From assembly GCF_013299165.1 (NCBI RefSeq), contig NZ_JAAFKD010000024.1:1-64000 (forward strand): a stretch of DNA of 64,000 bases, in the 5' to 3' direction. This stretch comes from Microcoleus sp. bin38.metabat.b11b12b14.051 (lineage in GTDB: Bacteria > Cyanobacteriota > Cyanobacteriia > Cyanobacteriales > Microcoleaceae). The notes below the pieces were generated by a model. It did no database searches, was not told where the DNA came from, and was given only the letters and a program-made list of their open reading frames with translations. The translations under genes were made by a program, and so were the position numbers. Shown one piece after another: positions 1 to 8,164 of this stretch (position 1 is its first letter; every line of letters begins with the position of its first letter).

Positions 1-1
1 T

Positions 2-220
2 CAAGATTTAGGATTTCGGATCATGACTGTGCGAGAGTATCTGGCTCACGATGTGACGGAATTTTTGCCAGAAATGGTTTGTACTGGCATTCAACAGGCG
101 AATATGGAACACAGACGCCAGCATTTAGAGCGAATTACGCAACTTAATTGGTCTGTTCCTAGCAGCAATCCTGAAACATCAATAGATTCTGAACCGAATC
201 TGGATAATTTGTCGAGTTAA
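2..220 (+). CDS. rbcX: RbcX Rubisco assembly chaperone, C-terminal part
   Basis: This is the C-terminal part of RbcX, the dimeric chaperone that binds the C-terminal tail of the Rubisco large subunit during L8S8 assembly in the cytoplasm. The open frame runs in from the left edge (it reads QDLGFRIMTVREYLAHD across the edge), so the ATG at 23 is internal. RbcX proteins are usually about 130 residues, so roughly half is present. The motif ANMEHRRQHLERITQL is typical of the last helix; the acidic Ser/Pro/Asn tail is variable. It lies 46 bp upstream of rbcS, the standard cyanobacterial rbcL-rbcX-rbcS order, so it is presumably the middle gene of that operon. Confidence 0.9.
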   Translation, partial: QDLGFRIMTVREYLAHDVTEFLPEMVCTGIQQANMEHRRQHLERITQLNWSVPSSNPETSIDSEPNLDNLSS

Positions 221-266
221 TCGATCGACCAAAAGTGCGATCGAACACACACCTTAGAGATAAAAA

Positions 267-602
267 ATGAAGACTTTACCTAAAGAGCGTCGTTACGAAA
301 CTCTGTCCTATTTGCCCCCGCTGACAGACGCCCAAATTGCCAAGCAACTGCAATACATCTTGGATCAAGGCTACATTCCCGGCGTAGAATTCAACGAAAC
401 CTCTGCCGCTGAAATGCGCTACTGGACTTTGTGGAAGTTGCCTTTGTTTGGTGCTCGCAGCGTCCAAGAAATCATGGCTGAAGTTCAAGCTTGCCGCTCT
501 GAAAATCCTACCTGCTACATCCGCGTCATGGGTTTTGACAACGTGAAGCAATGCCAAGTGCTGAGCTTCATCGTCCACAAGCCAAACACCAGAGGCTACT
601 AA
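267..602 (+). CDS. rbcS: Ribulose bisphosphate carboxylase small subunit
   Basis: This is the 111-residue small subunit of form IB Rubisco, which caps the large-subunit octamer in the carboxysome. The N-terminus [18 protein letters not shown], the hallmark [12 protein letters not shown] and the C-terminal [14 protein letters not shown] are characteristic, and the length is normal for cyanobacteria. It follows rbcX after 46 bp and is followed by a hairpin terminator, so it is the last gene of the rbc operon. Nothing about the sequence is odd. Confidence 0.98.
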   Translation: MKTLPKERRYETLSYLPPLTDAQIAKQLQYILDQGYIPGVEFNETSAAEMRYWTLWKLPLFGARSVQEIMAEVQACRSENPTCYIRVMGFDNVKQCQVLSFIVHKPNTRGY

Positions 603-645
603 GCTTTAACAACTCTATTTTTTAGAGAAAAAGTTAGCTAAAAAT

Positions 646-678
646 TGAGGTAGGGAATTCTCCCCGCCTCATTTTTTT
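646..678 (+). terminator. Rho-independent terminator of the rbc operon
   Basis: A hairpin with arms TGAGGTAGGGA and TCCCCGCCTCA (one mismatch and G:U pairing possible) around a short AT loop is followed at once by seven T residues. It starts about 43 bp after the rbcS stop codon and is in the right orientation to end the operon. Confidence 0.85.
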
Positions 679-684
679 ATGCAG

Positions 685-932
685 AAGATTCGGCGGTTGA
701 AACCGCATCTATACACGCAAAACCCACTCGCCTGCGGGTTAAAGTCAACGGTAGGGTGCGTCAGTTGAGTAATTCTCAATAATCGCTCCTAATCTCATTC
801 TGACGCACCATTTATTCCGGATGTGCGTCAGTTGCGAGATTGTGAGTTTTTATCGAAATCTTCCTCGCTGACGCACCCTACTTAACTTCTTCCTTCTTCC
901 TTCTTCCTTCTTCCTTCTTCCTTCTTCCTTCT
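685..932. repeat. Repeat-filled intergenic region
   Basis: There is no gene here. From left to right it holds a single degenerate copy of the GCGGTTGAAACCGC hairpin repeat (about 689-740, the family forming the array at 12874), an imperfect inverted repeat bounded by GTAGGGTGCGTCAG and CTGACGCACCCTAC (751-881) with an internal copy of the same end, and a TTCTTCC heptamer run of about six units (about 886-930). All three families recur elsewhere in the window next to gene ends. Confidence 0.75.
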
Positions 933-1064
933 CTACAGCTTGCAAATAGCTTTCAGAACTTGCAATAACACAACTGAAGATTCAGGTTCCATCAGATTGA
1001 GCAAAGGCATTAAAAGACGGTGAACTTCTCCTAATGTTAAAATTTTTGCATTAATAACTGTCAT
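933..1064 (-). pseudogene. Small hypothetical ORF or gene remnant
   Basis: A 43-codon frame begins MTVINAKILTLGEVHRL and ends VLKAICKL. It stays open upstream of this ATG (ILRICYNYNRDLIGFQV) until it runs into the palindromic repeat at 1116-1187, so it may be the tail of a longer protein cut by that repeat. The composition looks protein-like and leucine-rich. I do not recognise the family. Either a real small protein or a remnant is possible. Confidence 0.35.
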
Positions 1065-1115
1065 AACTTGAAAACCAATTAAGTCTCTATTGTAATTATA
1101 ACATATTCGCAAAAT

Positions 1116-1187
1116 AGGTTCGTAGTGAGGACTTTAGTCCTTTCTTTTTATGCTTTAATCACGGACTAAAGTCCGTACTACGAACCT
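1116..1187. repeat. Palindromic repeat, GGTTCGTAGT family
   Basis: The outer arms AGGTTCGTAGT and ACTACGAACCT enclose GGACTTTAGTCC-type inner palindromes. The same family appears at 46716-46776, near 4820-4870 and as an array at 28078-28378. Here its right edge lies at the stop codon of the neighbouring 77-codon gene. Confidence 0.7.
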
Positions 1188-1419
1188 AATTGCTCTGCTC
1201 GACAACAACTCCGTCAACTATTTCATAACCCCAACTGGAATGTCTAGCTGCCAGCTCTTTCGCAATGCCGTATTCGCCCAAACTGCAAAGGTCTATTAAC
1301 TGCTCAAAGCCCAAACTTTTCTCGCGTTCCAATCTTTCTTGGCGCAACCTTTCTCTTTCTGCATCCGAAGGACTTTGCCGCTCAACTCCCAGCGGATTGA
1401 TATCGCTAACTCGTTTCAT
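1186..1419 (-). CDS. Hypothetical protein sharing a WGYEIVDG tail with its neighbour
   Basis: A 77-residue charged protein with no recognised domain. Residues 20-36 are a strongly helical Arg/Glu stretch. The C-terminus SSWGYEIVDGVVVEQSN closely matches the C-terminus of the 407-residue protein encoded just upstream (EWGYEIVDGEIVESIPF). The two genes are on the same strand, 10 bp apart, and are probably cotranscribed. The shared tail suggests a partial duplication, or a tail that binds a common partner. The stop codon touches the palindromic repeat at 1116-1187. Function unknown. Confidence 0.6.
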   Translation of the reverse strand: MKRVSDINPLGVERQSPSDAERERLRQERLEREKSLGFEQLIDLCSLGEYGIAKELAARHSSWGYEIVDGVVVEQSN

Positions 1420-1429
1420 GTTCGCCTCC

Positions 1430-2653
1430 TTAAAAAGGGATAGATTCTACTATTTCACCGTCAACTATTTCATAGCCCCATTCTGGATTAGCAGCTATTT
1501 GTTTTTCAACTATACTTCTACCCAGAGCAGTTTGGTAAGCTTTTTGCAAAAAAGAAATACTGGGGATTTCGTCGGTAGTTGGCGACTCCTGTGGTTCGAG
1601 TTTGGGCGGTTCTGCGATTGTTTCAGATGTGGATTGATTCAGCGAGAATTGCGGCGCGATCGCCCCCAATTTCTGCATCACGCTTTCTTTGGTAATTTGC
1701 GGTCTGTCGTTGAAGGAAGACGGCAAATATGCGGTTTGTACGCCCTGGTTTTTGGCTTTGAGCGCATCGTCAGCAATACGATCGCACTTTCGCAAAAAAC
1801 CCTCCCACAAATCTTTCCCCAACACCGGGTTTCTCAAGTCAGCACGAGCCTTAGATACCGCTGCTTCCAGCGGTTCGCCCTTGTGGACATAATACTGAAT
1901 CCGCTCCTCCTCAAACGCCGGATAAGGCACTTCCGGCTCAATTTCCCACTCCCGCTTAACTTTTTGACTTTCTCCTAAAGGAATTCCGGCGATAAACTCA
2001 TCCCAAAAAGTCGAAGTTAAGCCCTTCGTCATGCTATCAATAATTTTAAATGCCCATCCCGAAGGATTGCCAAACCATAAGTTATGTTCTCTGGCATATT
2101 CTTCTAAAGCTCGCTGAAATTTTTGCAGTTCTTCCTGGGAATTCCAAGGCCCACTAAATCTGTAATTTGGGTTAACTGTAACGGCTATTTGCTGGCGGTG
2201 CTTGCCAAAAAATTTGTCTGTTTTAACAGCAGGTTCTGGGGGGGAAGTTTCCGGCAATATTTCTACAGGACGATTGTTGTTTTCGCGGCTTGTTTGTGCT
2301 ATGGTATTTGCTGAATCTGGTGTCAACAAGTTATTAAATTTTTCCTCGAAAGCGTCAATGTCTGCCCAGAGTTCGAGGGAGTCGGTGTTGGAATCTGTGG
2401 ATTTTTCTTTCAGGAGCGATCGCACTTTCAGCAAGCGTCTCGCGAGTTGTTGTTCTTCGGAATTTAAACCAGTGGCTTTTTCAATTTCGCTGCTGTTAGT
2501 TTTCACCCATTCACCGGAGTTTAACTGTTGTGCTTGCCATTGCAATAATTGACACAGAAAAATGCTCGCCGCGACTCCCCCGGTAATTTTGCCTAGTGTG
2601 GGATAGTAGATGGCGGGATTTCCTAAATTGCCTAAAAATATTCCTATTTTCAT
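1430..2653 (-). CDS. Putative replication-type winged-helix protein
   Basis: A 407-residue protein. The N-terminal 100 residues (NPAIYYPTLGKITGGVAASI, then LLQWQAQQ and EIEKATGL) resemble the winged-helix region of phage and plasmid replication-organiser proteins, which typically read like AALFLSQLLYW followed by a WxKT/EIxxxTGL helix-turn-helix. The middle is Ser/Asn/Glu-rich. Residues about 180-230 hold a second helical domain, and the protein ends with the WGYEIVDG tail shared with the next gene. This may be a remnant of an integrated replicon. No ATPase motif is visible. The fold assignment is by pattern recall only. Confidence 0.5.
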   Translation of the reverse strand: MKIGIFLGNLGNPAIYYPTLGKITGGVAASIFLCQLLQWQAQQLNSGEWVKTNSSEIEKATGLNSEEQQLARRLLKVRSLLKEKSTDSNTDSLELWADIDAFEEKFNNLLTPDSANTIAQTSRENNNRPVEILPETSPPEPAVKTDKFFGKHRQQIAVTVNPNYRFSGPWNSQEELQKFQRALEEYAREHNLWFGNPSGWAFKIIDSMTKGLTSTFWDEFIAGIPLGESQKVKREWEIEPEVPYPAFEEERIQYYVHKGEPLEAAVSKARADLRNPVLGKDLWEGFLRKCDRIADDALKAKNQGVQTAYLPSSFNDRPQITKESVMQKLGAIAPQFSLNQSTSETIAEPPKLEPQESPTTDEIPSISFLQKAYQTALGRSIVEKQIAANPEWGYEIVDGEIVESIPF

Positions 2654-2904
2654 TTTTTATATTCCTAAATTCCTTGAATACTAGGGTGTACTACGGGTAC
2701 CTTAGCTAATATTAGAGTGTGCCAAAGAACACATCACCTCCCAGAAACTAACATTCAGAAACTTAATATTTTCTTTAAGCTTCTGTCTATTCCTGACTGA
2801 ATCGAGATTCTAGAGGAAAGACGGGGATCGCATATTCGATCGCCTGATTGACAGAACCCAGTTACACGTAATAATAAATTGTTTACTCTACAGCTCCTCC
2901 CAAA

Positions 2905-3183
2905 ATGAATCCAGAACGCCAAGAGGCTTATTTGAACTTAATCGAGCAAGTGCTTACCTGTCCTAACGGTCAAGAACCAGAGGTTTTAAGTTCCTGTTCC
3001 GATTTAATAGATGCGGGATTTGTACAAATGCTAATCCAGATATCGGCTTCCATGGCGCGGGAAGGCGACGCAGATACTGCTAATTTTTTAGTGCAACTTG
3101 CTCGTTTGCTGGGGAAATCCTTGGCTTTGTCGCCGGATTTGGTGCCGGCTGGGTACAGCAGCGCACAGCCTTCATTTAGTTGA
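2905..3183 (+). CDS. Orphan N-terminal domain of a CHAT-TPR protein
   Basis: A 92-residue protein whose N-terminus (MNPERQEAYLNLIEQVLTCP) is clearly related to that of the CHAT protease at 24632 (MNQARRQAYLTLIESLLTCP). The relatedness fades after about 75 residues, and no TPR or CHAT domain follows. The last residues and the stop codon run into a CAGTTGACAG repeat, which suggests truncation by repeat insertion. It may be an inactive remnant or a free adaptor able to pair with the homologous N-terminal domain of full-length proteins. Confidence 0.55.
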   Translation: MNPERQEAYLNLIEQVLTCPNGQEPEVLSSCSDLIDAGFVQMLIQISASMAREGDADTANFLVQLARLLGKSLALSPDLVPAGYSSAQPSFS

Positions 3184-3240
3184 CAGTTGACAGCTAGCAA
3201 GAAGAGCTCGCGTCGAGGCGTTGATAGTTGACAGCCACCT
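3184..3240. repeat. CAGTTGACAG-type repeat with GAGCTCGCGTCGAGGCG core
   Basis: A short element in which CAGTTGACAG and GATAGTTGACAG flank a core like the one in the two copies at 11818-11950. It sits exactly at the end of the truncated CHAT N-domain gene. The rest of the interval up to 3455 shows no gene. Confidence 0.55.
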
Positions 3241-3455
3241 TTAGCTAAAAAAAGAGGATTGAAACAGTGAATAATTTTGTTCTATGTCCCCCTAGAACGA
3301 GGAGGCTTTAAACCCATTCTTGTTGGTAAATAAAAGTGCCATGAAGCCAAGCTGTCCCTGGAGAAATCGTTTCGTTGTATCATATTTTGAGCGGGGCGAT
3401 TCCCAACCCTTTGAGATAGCTTGGCTGCACGTACTTTTTAACTCTATCGATAGCT

Positions 3456-3830
3456 TTAGAGTTTATATTCTAGAGGTTCGCAAAAATCATTCACCCCAGT
3501 TTTAAATACATAAATAATCGTCGGTGCCACTAAAATCTGCGGGCATATTTTTGCGACAACTAAATCTCTAAAGGCTGCATTCAATTGTCCGTTCATCAAC
3601 TCTTCTTTAATCTCAGATTTGCAGATAGCAACGCGGCATCTTTTCGCCAATCCGTCCAACCAATTTTCCGAGATATTCGGTTCTTGTCCGGCTTGAATTG
3701 CTAGAGATATGGCTGCATCTTCGATGTTGCCTTCGCAATCTTCGATTTCGTCTAGGGCTTTTAGGGCTGCGGGATATTCCGCTAATTGCGATCGAAATTG
3801 GGCAATTTCTTGTGAGGTAATAATCACCAT
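3456..3830 (-). CDS. Conserved hypothetical protein
   Basis: A 124-residue acidic protein if translation starts at the ATG at 3830 (MVIITSQEIAQFRSQL). An upstream ATG at 3872 would add 14 residues, but the shorter form begins directly with the conserved-looking helical segment FRSQLAEYPAALKALDEIED. Central features are NWLDGLAKRCR and FRDLVVAKICPQILVAP. There is no membrane segment or catalytic motif. It resembles small cyanobacterial proteins of unknown function and stands alone, with no nearby partner on the same strand. Confidence 0.6.
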   Translation of the reverse strand: MVIITSQEIAQFRSQLAEYPAALKALDEIEDCEGNIEDAAISLAIQAGQEPNISENWLDGLAKRCRVAICKSEIKEELMNGQLNAAFRDLVVAKICPQILVAPTIIYVFKTGVNDFCEPLEYKL

Positions 3831-4226
3831 AAAATTTTCCTGTGTTCTCTGCTGACTGACCCAGTTGAGCAATTAATCTTAACATTATAGCATTTTTTTG
3901 ATTGAGGTTGGGATTTGGGCGATCGAACTCATACCAAGGGTGAAAAAGTCTTGCTACAATTATAATATAAAAATTCTCCGTCACTGGCATAACTCCCCGC
4001 CGGACACGGCAATGCCGTTTCCCTACAGATGAAATCCTCAGTATTCGGTATTATTGAGATTTTTCATGATTGGAATTAATTAGATTTTTTACTAAATTTT
4101 GGCAATTCGCAATCACCCATTTTGAGGTCAACAAAAAGTCCAAGGGATCGAGACTGATATTAAAAATTACAAAAAGTGCTGTTAAAATAGGTGGCTAGGA
4201 CTCATATTTATCAGGAGTTATAAAAA
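3831..4226. other. Intergenic region without a supported gene
   Basis: AT-rich sequence between two divergently transcribed genes. It includes a short repeat-like stretch (CCGGACACGGCAATGCCG, about 4000-4020). A possible Shine-Dalgarno AGGAG lies at about 4212 just before the Uma2 gene. I see no RNA gene or convincing promoter. Confidence 0.5.
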
Positions 4227-4796
4227 ATGACAACAGTTACTTTAAACTTAGATACTGTCGAACTAACAGACGAACAGTTTTACCGTTTGTGTCAGATGAA
4301 TCGAGACTGGCAATTTGAACGGACTTCCAAAGGAGAAATGATAATTATGTCACCAGTAGGCGGAGTCAGCGGCAATCGAGAAGCCGATTTGATTACTGAT
4401 TTGAGTTTGTGGAACCGTCAAACCCAGCTCGGGAGAGTATTTAGTTCTTCAACAATTTTTCGGCTACCCAATAACGGAGACCGTTCTCCTGACGCGGCTT
4501 GGGTTAGCTTAGAAAGATGGTCGGCTTTAACAGCAGAAGAACGGGAAAAATTTCCGCCAATTTGTCCTGACTTTGTAATAGAATTGCGTTCGCGAACCGA
4601 CCCGCTGCGCCCGCTTCAGGAGAAAATGCAGGAGTATCTCAATAGTGGCTTGCGCTTGGGTTGGTTGATTAATCCTCAAGACGAACAAGTAGAAATTTAT
4701 CGCCCCAATCGTGATGTAGAGATTGTACAATTTCCTGTGAGTTTATCCGGAGAAGATGTGTTGCCCGGATTTGTTTTAAATTTGCCGATGATTTGA
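4227..4796 (+). CDS. Uma2-family putative restriction endonuclease
   Basis: A 189-residue Uma2 (DUF820) protein, a PD-(D/E)XK-fold family greatly expanded in cyanobacteria. Visible family features are the N-terminal LTDEQFYRLCQMNRDWQFER, SPDAAWVS (first catalytic Asp) and FVIELRSRTD (Glu strand), followed by LQEKMQEYLNSGLRLGWLIN. The length is normal. An AGGAG lies 10 bp before the ATG. The biochemical role of the family is unproven. It has no same-strand neighbour. Confidence 0.9.
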   Translation: MTTVTLNLDTVELTDEQFYRLCQMNRDWQFERTSKGEMIIMSPVGGVSGNREADLITDLSLWNRQTQLGRVFSSSTIFRLPNNGDRSPDAAWVSLERWSALTAEEREKFPPICPDFVIELRSRTDPLRPLQEKMQEYLNSGLRLGWLINPQDEQVEIYRPNRDVEIVQFPVSLSGEDVLPGFVLNLPMI

Positions 4797-4819
4797 TATT
4801 ATATAATGTGTTTTATCCT

Positions 4820-4872
4820 GCGGACTTTAGTTCTCCTAAAAATCAGAGGACTAAAGTCCGCACGATCAAACC
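4820..4872. repeat. GGACTTTAG palindromic repeat
   Basis: CGGACTTTAGTTCTCC and GGACTAAAGTCCG pair around a short loop. This belongs to the GGACTTTAGTCC family seen at 1116, 28078 and 46716 and lies between the convergent Uma2 and ruvC genes. Confidence 0.6.
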
Positions 4873-4908
4873 TATTTGATTTTTTGCGGAATCTTAGATA
4901 AGATTACA

Positions 4909-5442
4909 TCATTTTTGTTGAGTGGCAAATTCTATTTTTTTGGGACAAATATCATCATCATACCAACCAGTCAAAGCCACGGCTAAAGCATCCGCTGCAT
5001 CGTCGGGTTTCGGAATATAACCTAGTTCCAACTCTCGCGCTACAGCCTCTTGCACTTCCGATTTGTCAGCATTGCCGCGGCCTGTCAAAGCTTTCTTAAT
5101 TTGAGCTGGTGTAAACTCGAACAGCGGCACTCCGCACTGAGCCAATACTAGAATCAAAATGCCGCGGGCTTGGGCGACAAGTATGGTATTTCCCATTTTG
5201 TAAAAAAACAGCTTTTCGGCAATTGCCAAATCTGGTTTTACCTGTTCAATTACTGCGTGCAAATCTTCGTAAATGATTTTCAGTCGCTCTCCCATTTCTT
5301 GTTTTGGCAAGGTTTTAATCACGCCGCAATCAATCATGGAAACGCTGTTTTTGTCTTGTTTTCCGGGGACAATTTGACAGGAAATTGCGCCGAAACCGAG
5401 ATTGGCTAAACCCGGATCTAATCCTAAAATTCGTTTTTCCAT
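4909..5442 (-). CDS. ruvC: Holliday junction endonuclease RuvC
   Basis: A 177-residue RuvC, the dimeric resolvase that cuts Holliday junctions with RuvAB. The sequence shows the RNase H-like fold: [12 protein letters not shown] with the first catalytic Asp at residue 9, [12 protein letters not shown] with the catalytic Glu, and [15 protein letters not shown] with the C-terminal catalytic acids. The motif [18 protein letters not shown] is typical. The length is normal (about 160-180). It is followed after about 110 bp by chlI upstream on the same strand. Confidence 0.95.
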   Translation of the reverse strand: MEKRILGLDPGLANLGFGAISCQIVPGKQDKNSVSMIDCGVIKTLPKQEMGERLKIIYEDLHAVIEQVKPDLAIAEKLFFYKMGNTILVAQARGILILVLAQCGVPLFEFTPAQIKKALTGRGNADKSEVQEAVARELELGYIPKPDDAADALAVALTGWYDDDICPKKIEFATQQK

Positions 5443-5551
5443 GGCAGAAATTAGTAATTGGGAATTGGGCGAAGCAATGGCGGATTTAAATTAGGGGAAT
5501 GTTTTTTCACCACCAATGACTAACGACCCATTACCAATTACTAATTACCAA

Positions 5552-6679
5552 TTACCCCTCAGTTGTTTCTAGACCGAATACTCGATCGAACACTTTAGTC
5601 ACTTTATAGCCCGAATCTATTGATTCTAGCGGGTCTTTCCGCAATCGGTGGCGCAAACAGAGAGTCATCACTCGGCGAATATCGTCCACAGTCACCTCGG
5701 TGCGCTCTTCTAGGGCGGTGAAAGCTTTCGCGGCCCGATTTGTGACCAAATCGCCCCGCAGCCCGTCTACGTCCAATTCCGCGCAGACTTGGGAGATTTT
5801 TACTCGCAAATCGCGATCGATAGTTACGGATTTCAGCCTTTCCTGGGCTTCCACCAACTTCTGCTGCATATCATCTTGTTGGTGCTGGTATTTCGCGAGA
5901 AACTCGGGCGGATTTTGGTCAAAGCTCGATCGCTGTTCGACAATTTCCACTCTCAGATTAGGATCTTTGACAGTCCGAATTTCGGCGTGCATTCCGAATC
6001 TATCGAGCAATTGCGGGCGCAATTCTCCTTCTTCGGGGTTCCCGGAACCGATTAAAATAAATTTAGCTGGGTGGCGGATCGAAATCCCTTCTCTTTCGAC
6101 AGTATTCCAACCGCTGGCGGCGGAGTCGAGCAAAACATCGACTAAATGATCGTCGAGCAAATTGACTTCATCAACGTAAAGAATGCCGCGGTTAGCTTTA
6201 GCTAACAGGCCCGGTTCAAAAGCTTTCACGCCTTCTGACAAAGCTTTCTCGATGTCGATCGTACCGCACACTCGGTCTTCGGTAGCGCCTAAGGGCAAGT
6301 CTACCATTTGTACTTTTTTGCGGGCGATCGGCATTGTACCTTGATGGAAAGTGCGATCGCGCACCTCATCGCTCATCAAATCCGGATCGCTGGGATGACT
6401 GTTAAAAGGATCGTCAGCCACTACTTCAATTTCTGGTAGCAAATCAGTGAGGGCGCGGATTGTGGTAGATTTACCAGTACCGCGATCGCCCATAATCATC
6501 ACTCCGCCAATTTTGGGATCGATGACATTCAATAGCAGTGCGAGTTTCATCTCCTCCTGGCCCACAATCGCAGTGAAGGGAAAAACAGCGCGGCGGGCTG
6601 CGGTGGCGGTAACGGTTGGCAGAGCGCCCGCATTTACGTTATTGCTGACTTCGGCAGTAGGACTCACAGGATAACTCAA
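5552..6679 (-). CDS. chlI: Magnesium chelatase ATPase subunit I
   Basis: A 375-residue ChlI, the AAA+ motor subunit which, with ChlD and ChlH, inserts Mg2+ into protoporphyrin IX at the first committed step of chlorophyll synthesis. Walker A is GDRGTGKST (residues 64-72), Walker B is [12 protein letters not shown], and the sensor-like [19 protein letters not shown] and the C-terminal helical lid ([11 protein letters not shown]) are present. The length and N-terminus ([16 protein letters not shown]) fit cyanobacterial ChlI. Nothing is odd. It stands alone apart from ruvC downstream on the same strand. Confidence 0.97.
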   Translation of the reverse strand: MSYPVSPTAEVSNNVNAGALPTVTATAARRAVFPFTAIVGQEEMKLALLLNVIDPKIGGVMIMGDRGTGKSTTIRALTDLLPEIEVVADDPFNSHPSDPDLMSDEVRDRTFHQGTMPIARKKVQMVDLPLGATEDRVCGTIDIEKALSEGVKAFEPGLLAKANRGILYVDEVNLLDDHLVDVLLDSAASGWNTVEREGISIRHPAKFILIGSGNPEEGELRPQLLDRFGMHAEIRTVKDPNLRVEIVEQRSSFDQNPPEFLAKYQHQQDDMQQKLVEAQERLKSVTIDRDLRVKISQVCAELDVDGLRGDLVTNRAAKAFTALEERTEVTVDDIRRVMTLCLRHRLRKDPLESIDSGYKVTKVFDRVFGLETTEG

Positions 6680-6984
6680 AATATAATAATTGCCTGTTTA
6701 TTGTAAGGGATAAGGGATTGCCTGGGGCGATCGTATTTGTAGGGCGCGCATTTGTAAGGTGCTTATGGTGCACAAAACTGCTTCAACACCTAAGCGCAAC
6801 TAAGATTTTCTGTATTTGCATAACTGCCTTGGGCAGACTAAAAGCTCACCCCACAAGAGTTTGAAGCAAAATTACTACCTATATTAAATGCGGGTAGATG
6901 GCACAGGAAGGGCGATCGAGCCACCCGAATGTAACGAAATATAATAATACCCCTGCGGGGAACGGGAATGCTTCGGGATCGATC

Positions 6985-7165
6985 GCACTTTTTGATATCG
7001 AAAGGCCGATCGTCCTTTACAACTGTTTCACTCTTAGACGGGCGAGCGCACTTTTTGACATCGAAAGGTCGATCATCCTTTACAACTTTTTCACTCTTAG
7101 ACGGGCGATCCTCTTCGTTGGCGTAGCCCCCGTAGGGGCGGGCTTCGCTAACGCCTTTTTGATAT
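6985..7165. repeat. Two 63-bp tandem units plus a GTAGCCCCCGTAGGGGCGGG hairpin repeat
   Basis: Two near-identical 63-bp units (6985-7047 and 7048-7110; core CGAAAGG.CGATC.TCCTTTACAACT) are followed by an imperfect palindrome, TTGGCGTAGCCCCCGTAGGG running to GCTTCGCTAACGC. The palindrome recurs in the opposite orientation at about 50918-50965. No gene is supported in 6680-7190, which is otherwise HIP1-rich spacer upstream of chlI. Confidence 0.7.
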
Positions 7166-7190
7166 AAGCGATCGCCCTCACAAAAACTCG

Positions 7191-7508
7191 CTATCTCCCA
7201 GACAAAGAACGCGCAAACTCTAAAACTTGTATCTGACGTTCGTCTGACAAACGTCCAACCATCGCAGCTAATAGCTCAGATACAGACAACCAACGCCTTT
7301 CTTTCGACTTCCAAACAACTAAAAACTGCTCCGTAGACAGAGTACACAAAGCTATCGTTTCGCCAGAGCTATCGCTAAATTCTACTTCGTATTTTTGATC
7401 ATCATAACAATCTACAATTGCCCCTCTAACACCCATGTGTAAATTAGATTCAGGCAAAGTCACTAATAATTCGACTACATCAAATAATTCTGGCACGATC
7501 GCGCTCAC
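7191..7508 (-). CDS. DUF4926 domain protein
   Basis: A 105-residue protein. Residues 1-65 match the DUF4926 pattern (PELFDVVELLVTLPESNL, GVRGAIVDCYDDQKYEVEF), a small barrel-like domain of unknown function. The C-terminus is a helical extension. The start is GTG at 7508, and it overlaps the TGA of the upstream DUF6883 gene as GTGA, with CGGAGG just upstream, so the pair was evidently translationally coupled. DUF4926 and DUF6883 are often neighbours in cyanobacteria, which suggests a toxin-antitoxin-like or partner relation (inference). Confidence 0.8.
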   Translation of the reverse strand: MSAIVPELFDVVELLVTLPESNLHMGVRGAIVDCYDDQKYEVEFSDSSGETIALCTLSTEQFLVVWKSKERRWLSVSELLAAMVGRLSDERQIQVLEFARSLSGR

Positions 7509-8030
7509 CTCCGAACGAATAGTGTTACCAGTCTTGCCTCATTACTGCCAGGTTCTACGATCCAACCTGTACGGACAATCTCTTGCTGTCCTTGTGCACA
7601 ATTTCCAAGTCTACAGTATAGAACCCATTTGACATCTTTGAGTTTTTGGGTTGGGTGACGAGAAATAGCGAGATCAACCCGGTTTCTGAGATTTACGCCC
7701 GGGGCAAGAAACCGGGTTTCTACGAGTTTTTGGGTTGGGTGACGAGAAATACCGATAGAAACCCGGTTTCTGAGATTTACGCAGAATATATCTCAAATGG
7801 GTTCTATAGCGCTGTCCGTGTTTGTCATTTAGTCCTAAAACTGCTTCAGCATCAAGAGTTTTAGTTGAAATCTGTGCTAACAGCAATTCATGATTTTCTC
7901 GGATAAATCCCAAACAACGCTGAAATATTACAGCTTTATCGCTACCGACTGGATTATCTAAATTAAGAGCATACTCTGTTAATTTTTGAGGAGCGATAAC
8001 GAGATGGCTGACAATTTCTTTCAGCTTCAT
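7505..8030 (-). pseudogene. DUF6883 gene interrupted by a MITE
   Basis: The frame begins MKLKEIVSHLVIAPQKLTEY, which fits DUF6883, and runs to GLNDKHGQRY before entering the element at 7619-7806. Removing the 188-bp element and one TA copy restores an uninterrupted 111-residue protein: the frame continues Y-CRLGNCAQGQQEIVRTGW-IVEPGSNEARLVTLFVRR and stops in a GTGA overlap with the DUF4926 gene. As it stands, the frame continues into the element and ends with repeat-encoded residues (RKSQKPGFYR and onward). The gene is therefore probably inactive, or makes a truncated product with an altered tail. Confidence 0.85.
7619..7806. mobile_element. 188-bp MITE with TA target-site duplication
   Basis: Perfect 14-bp terminal inverted repeats TAGAACCCATTTGA (7619-7632) and TCAAATGGGTTCTA (7793-7806) are bordered on both sides by TA (7617-7618 and 7807-7808). 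The interior has two copies of GAGTTTTTGGGTTGGGTGACGAG and several GAAACCGGGTTTC palindromes, and no ORF. The TA duplication fits mobilisation by an IS630/Tc1-mariner-type transposase in trans. Insertion into the DUF6883 gene gives direct evidence of transposition. Confidence 0.85.
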
Positions 8031-8164
8031 GTTTGTTTACCAGCAATAATTTTAGCACCCTATAGATTAAAGAGCTGCTTTGGAAGTTCGGATAGACATT
8101 CAATTTTAACTCTAACGTACTGCGATCGCATATGGCCGGTCTTGAGTCAGAAAATAACTAACAA

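Noticed and set aside
3240..3310. CRISPR-like GATTGAAAC end
   Set aside because: It occurs once, without a second repeat or spacer.
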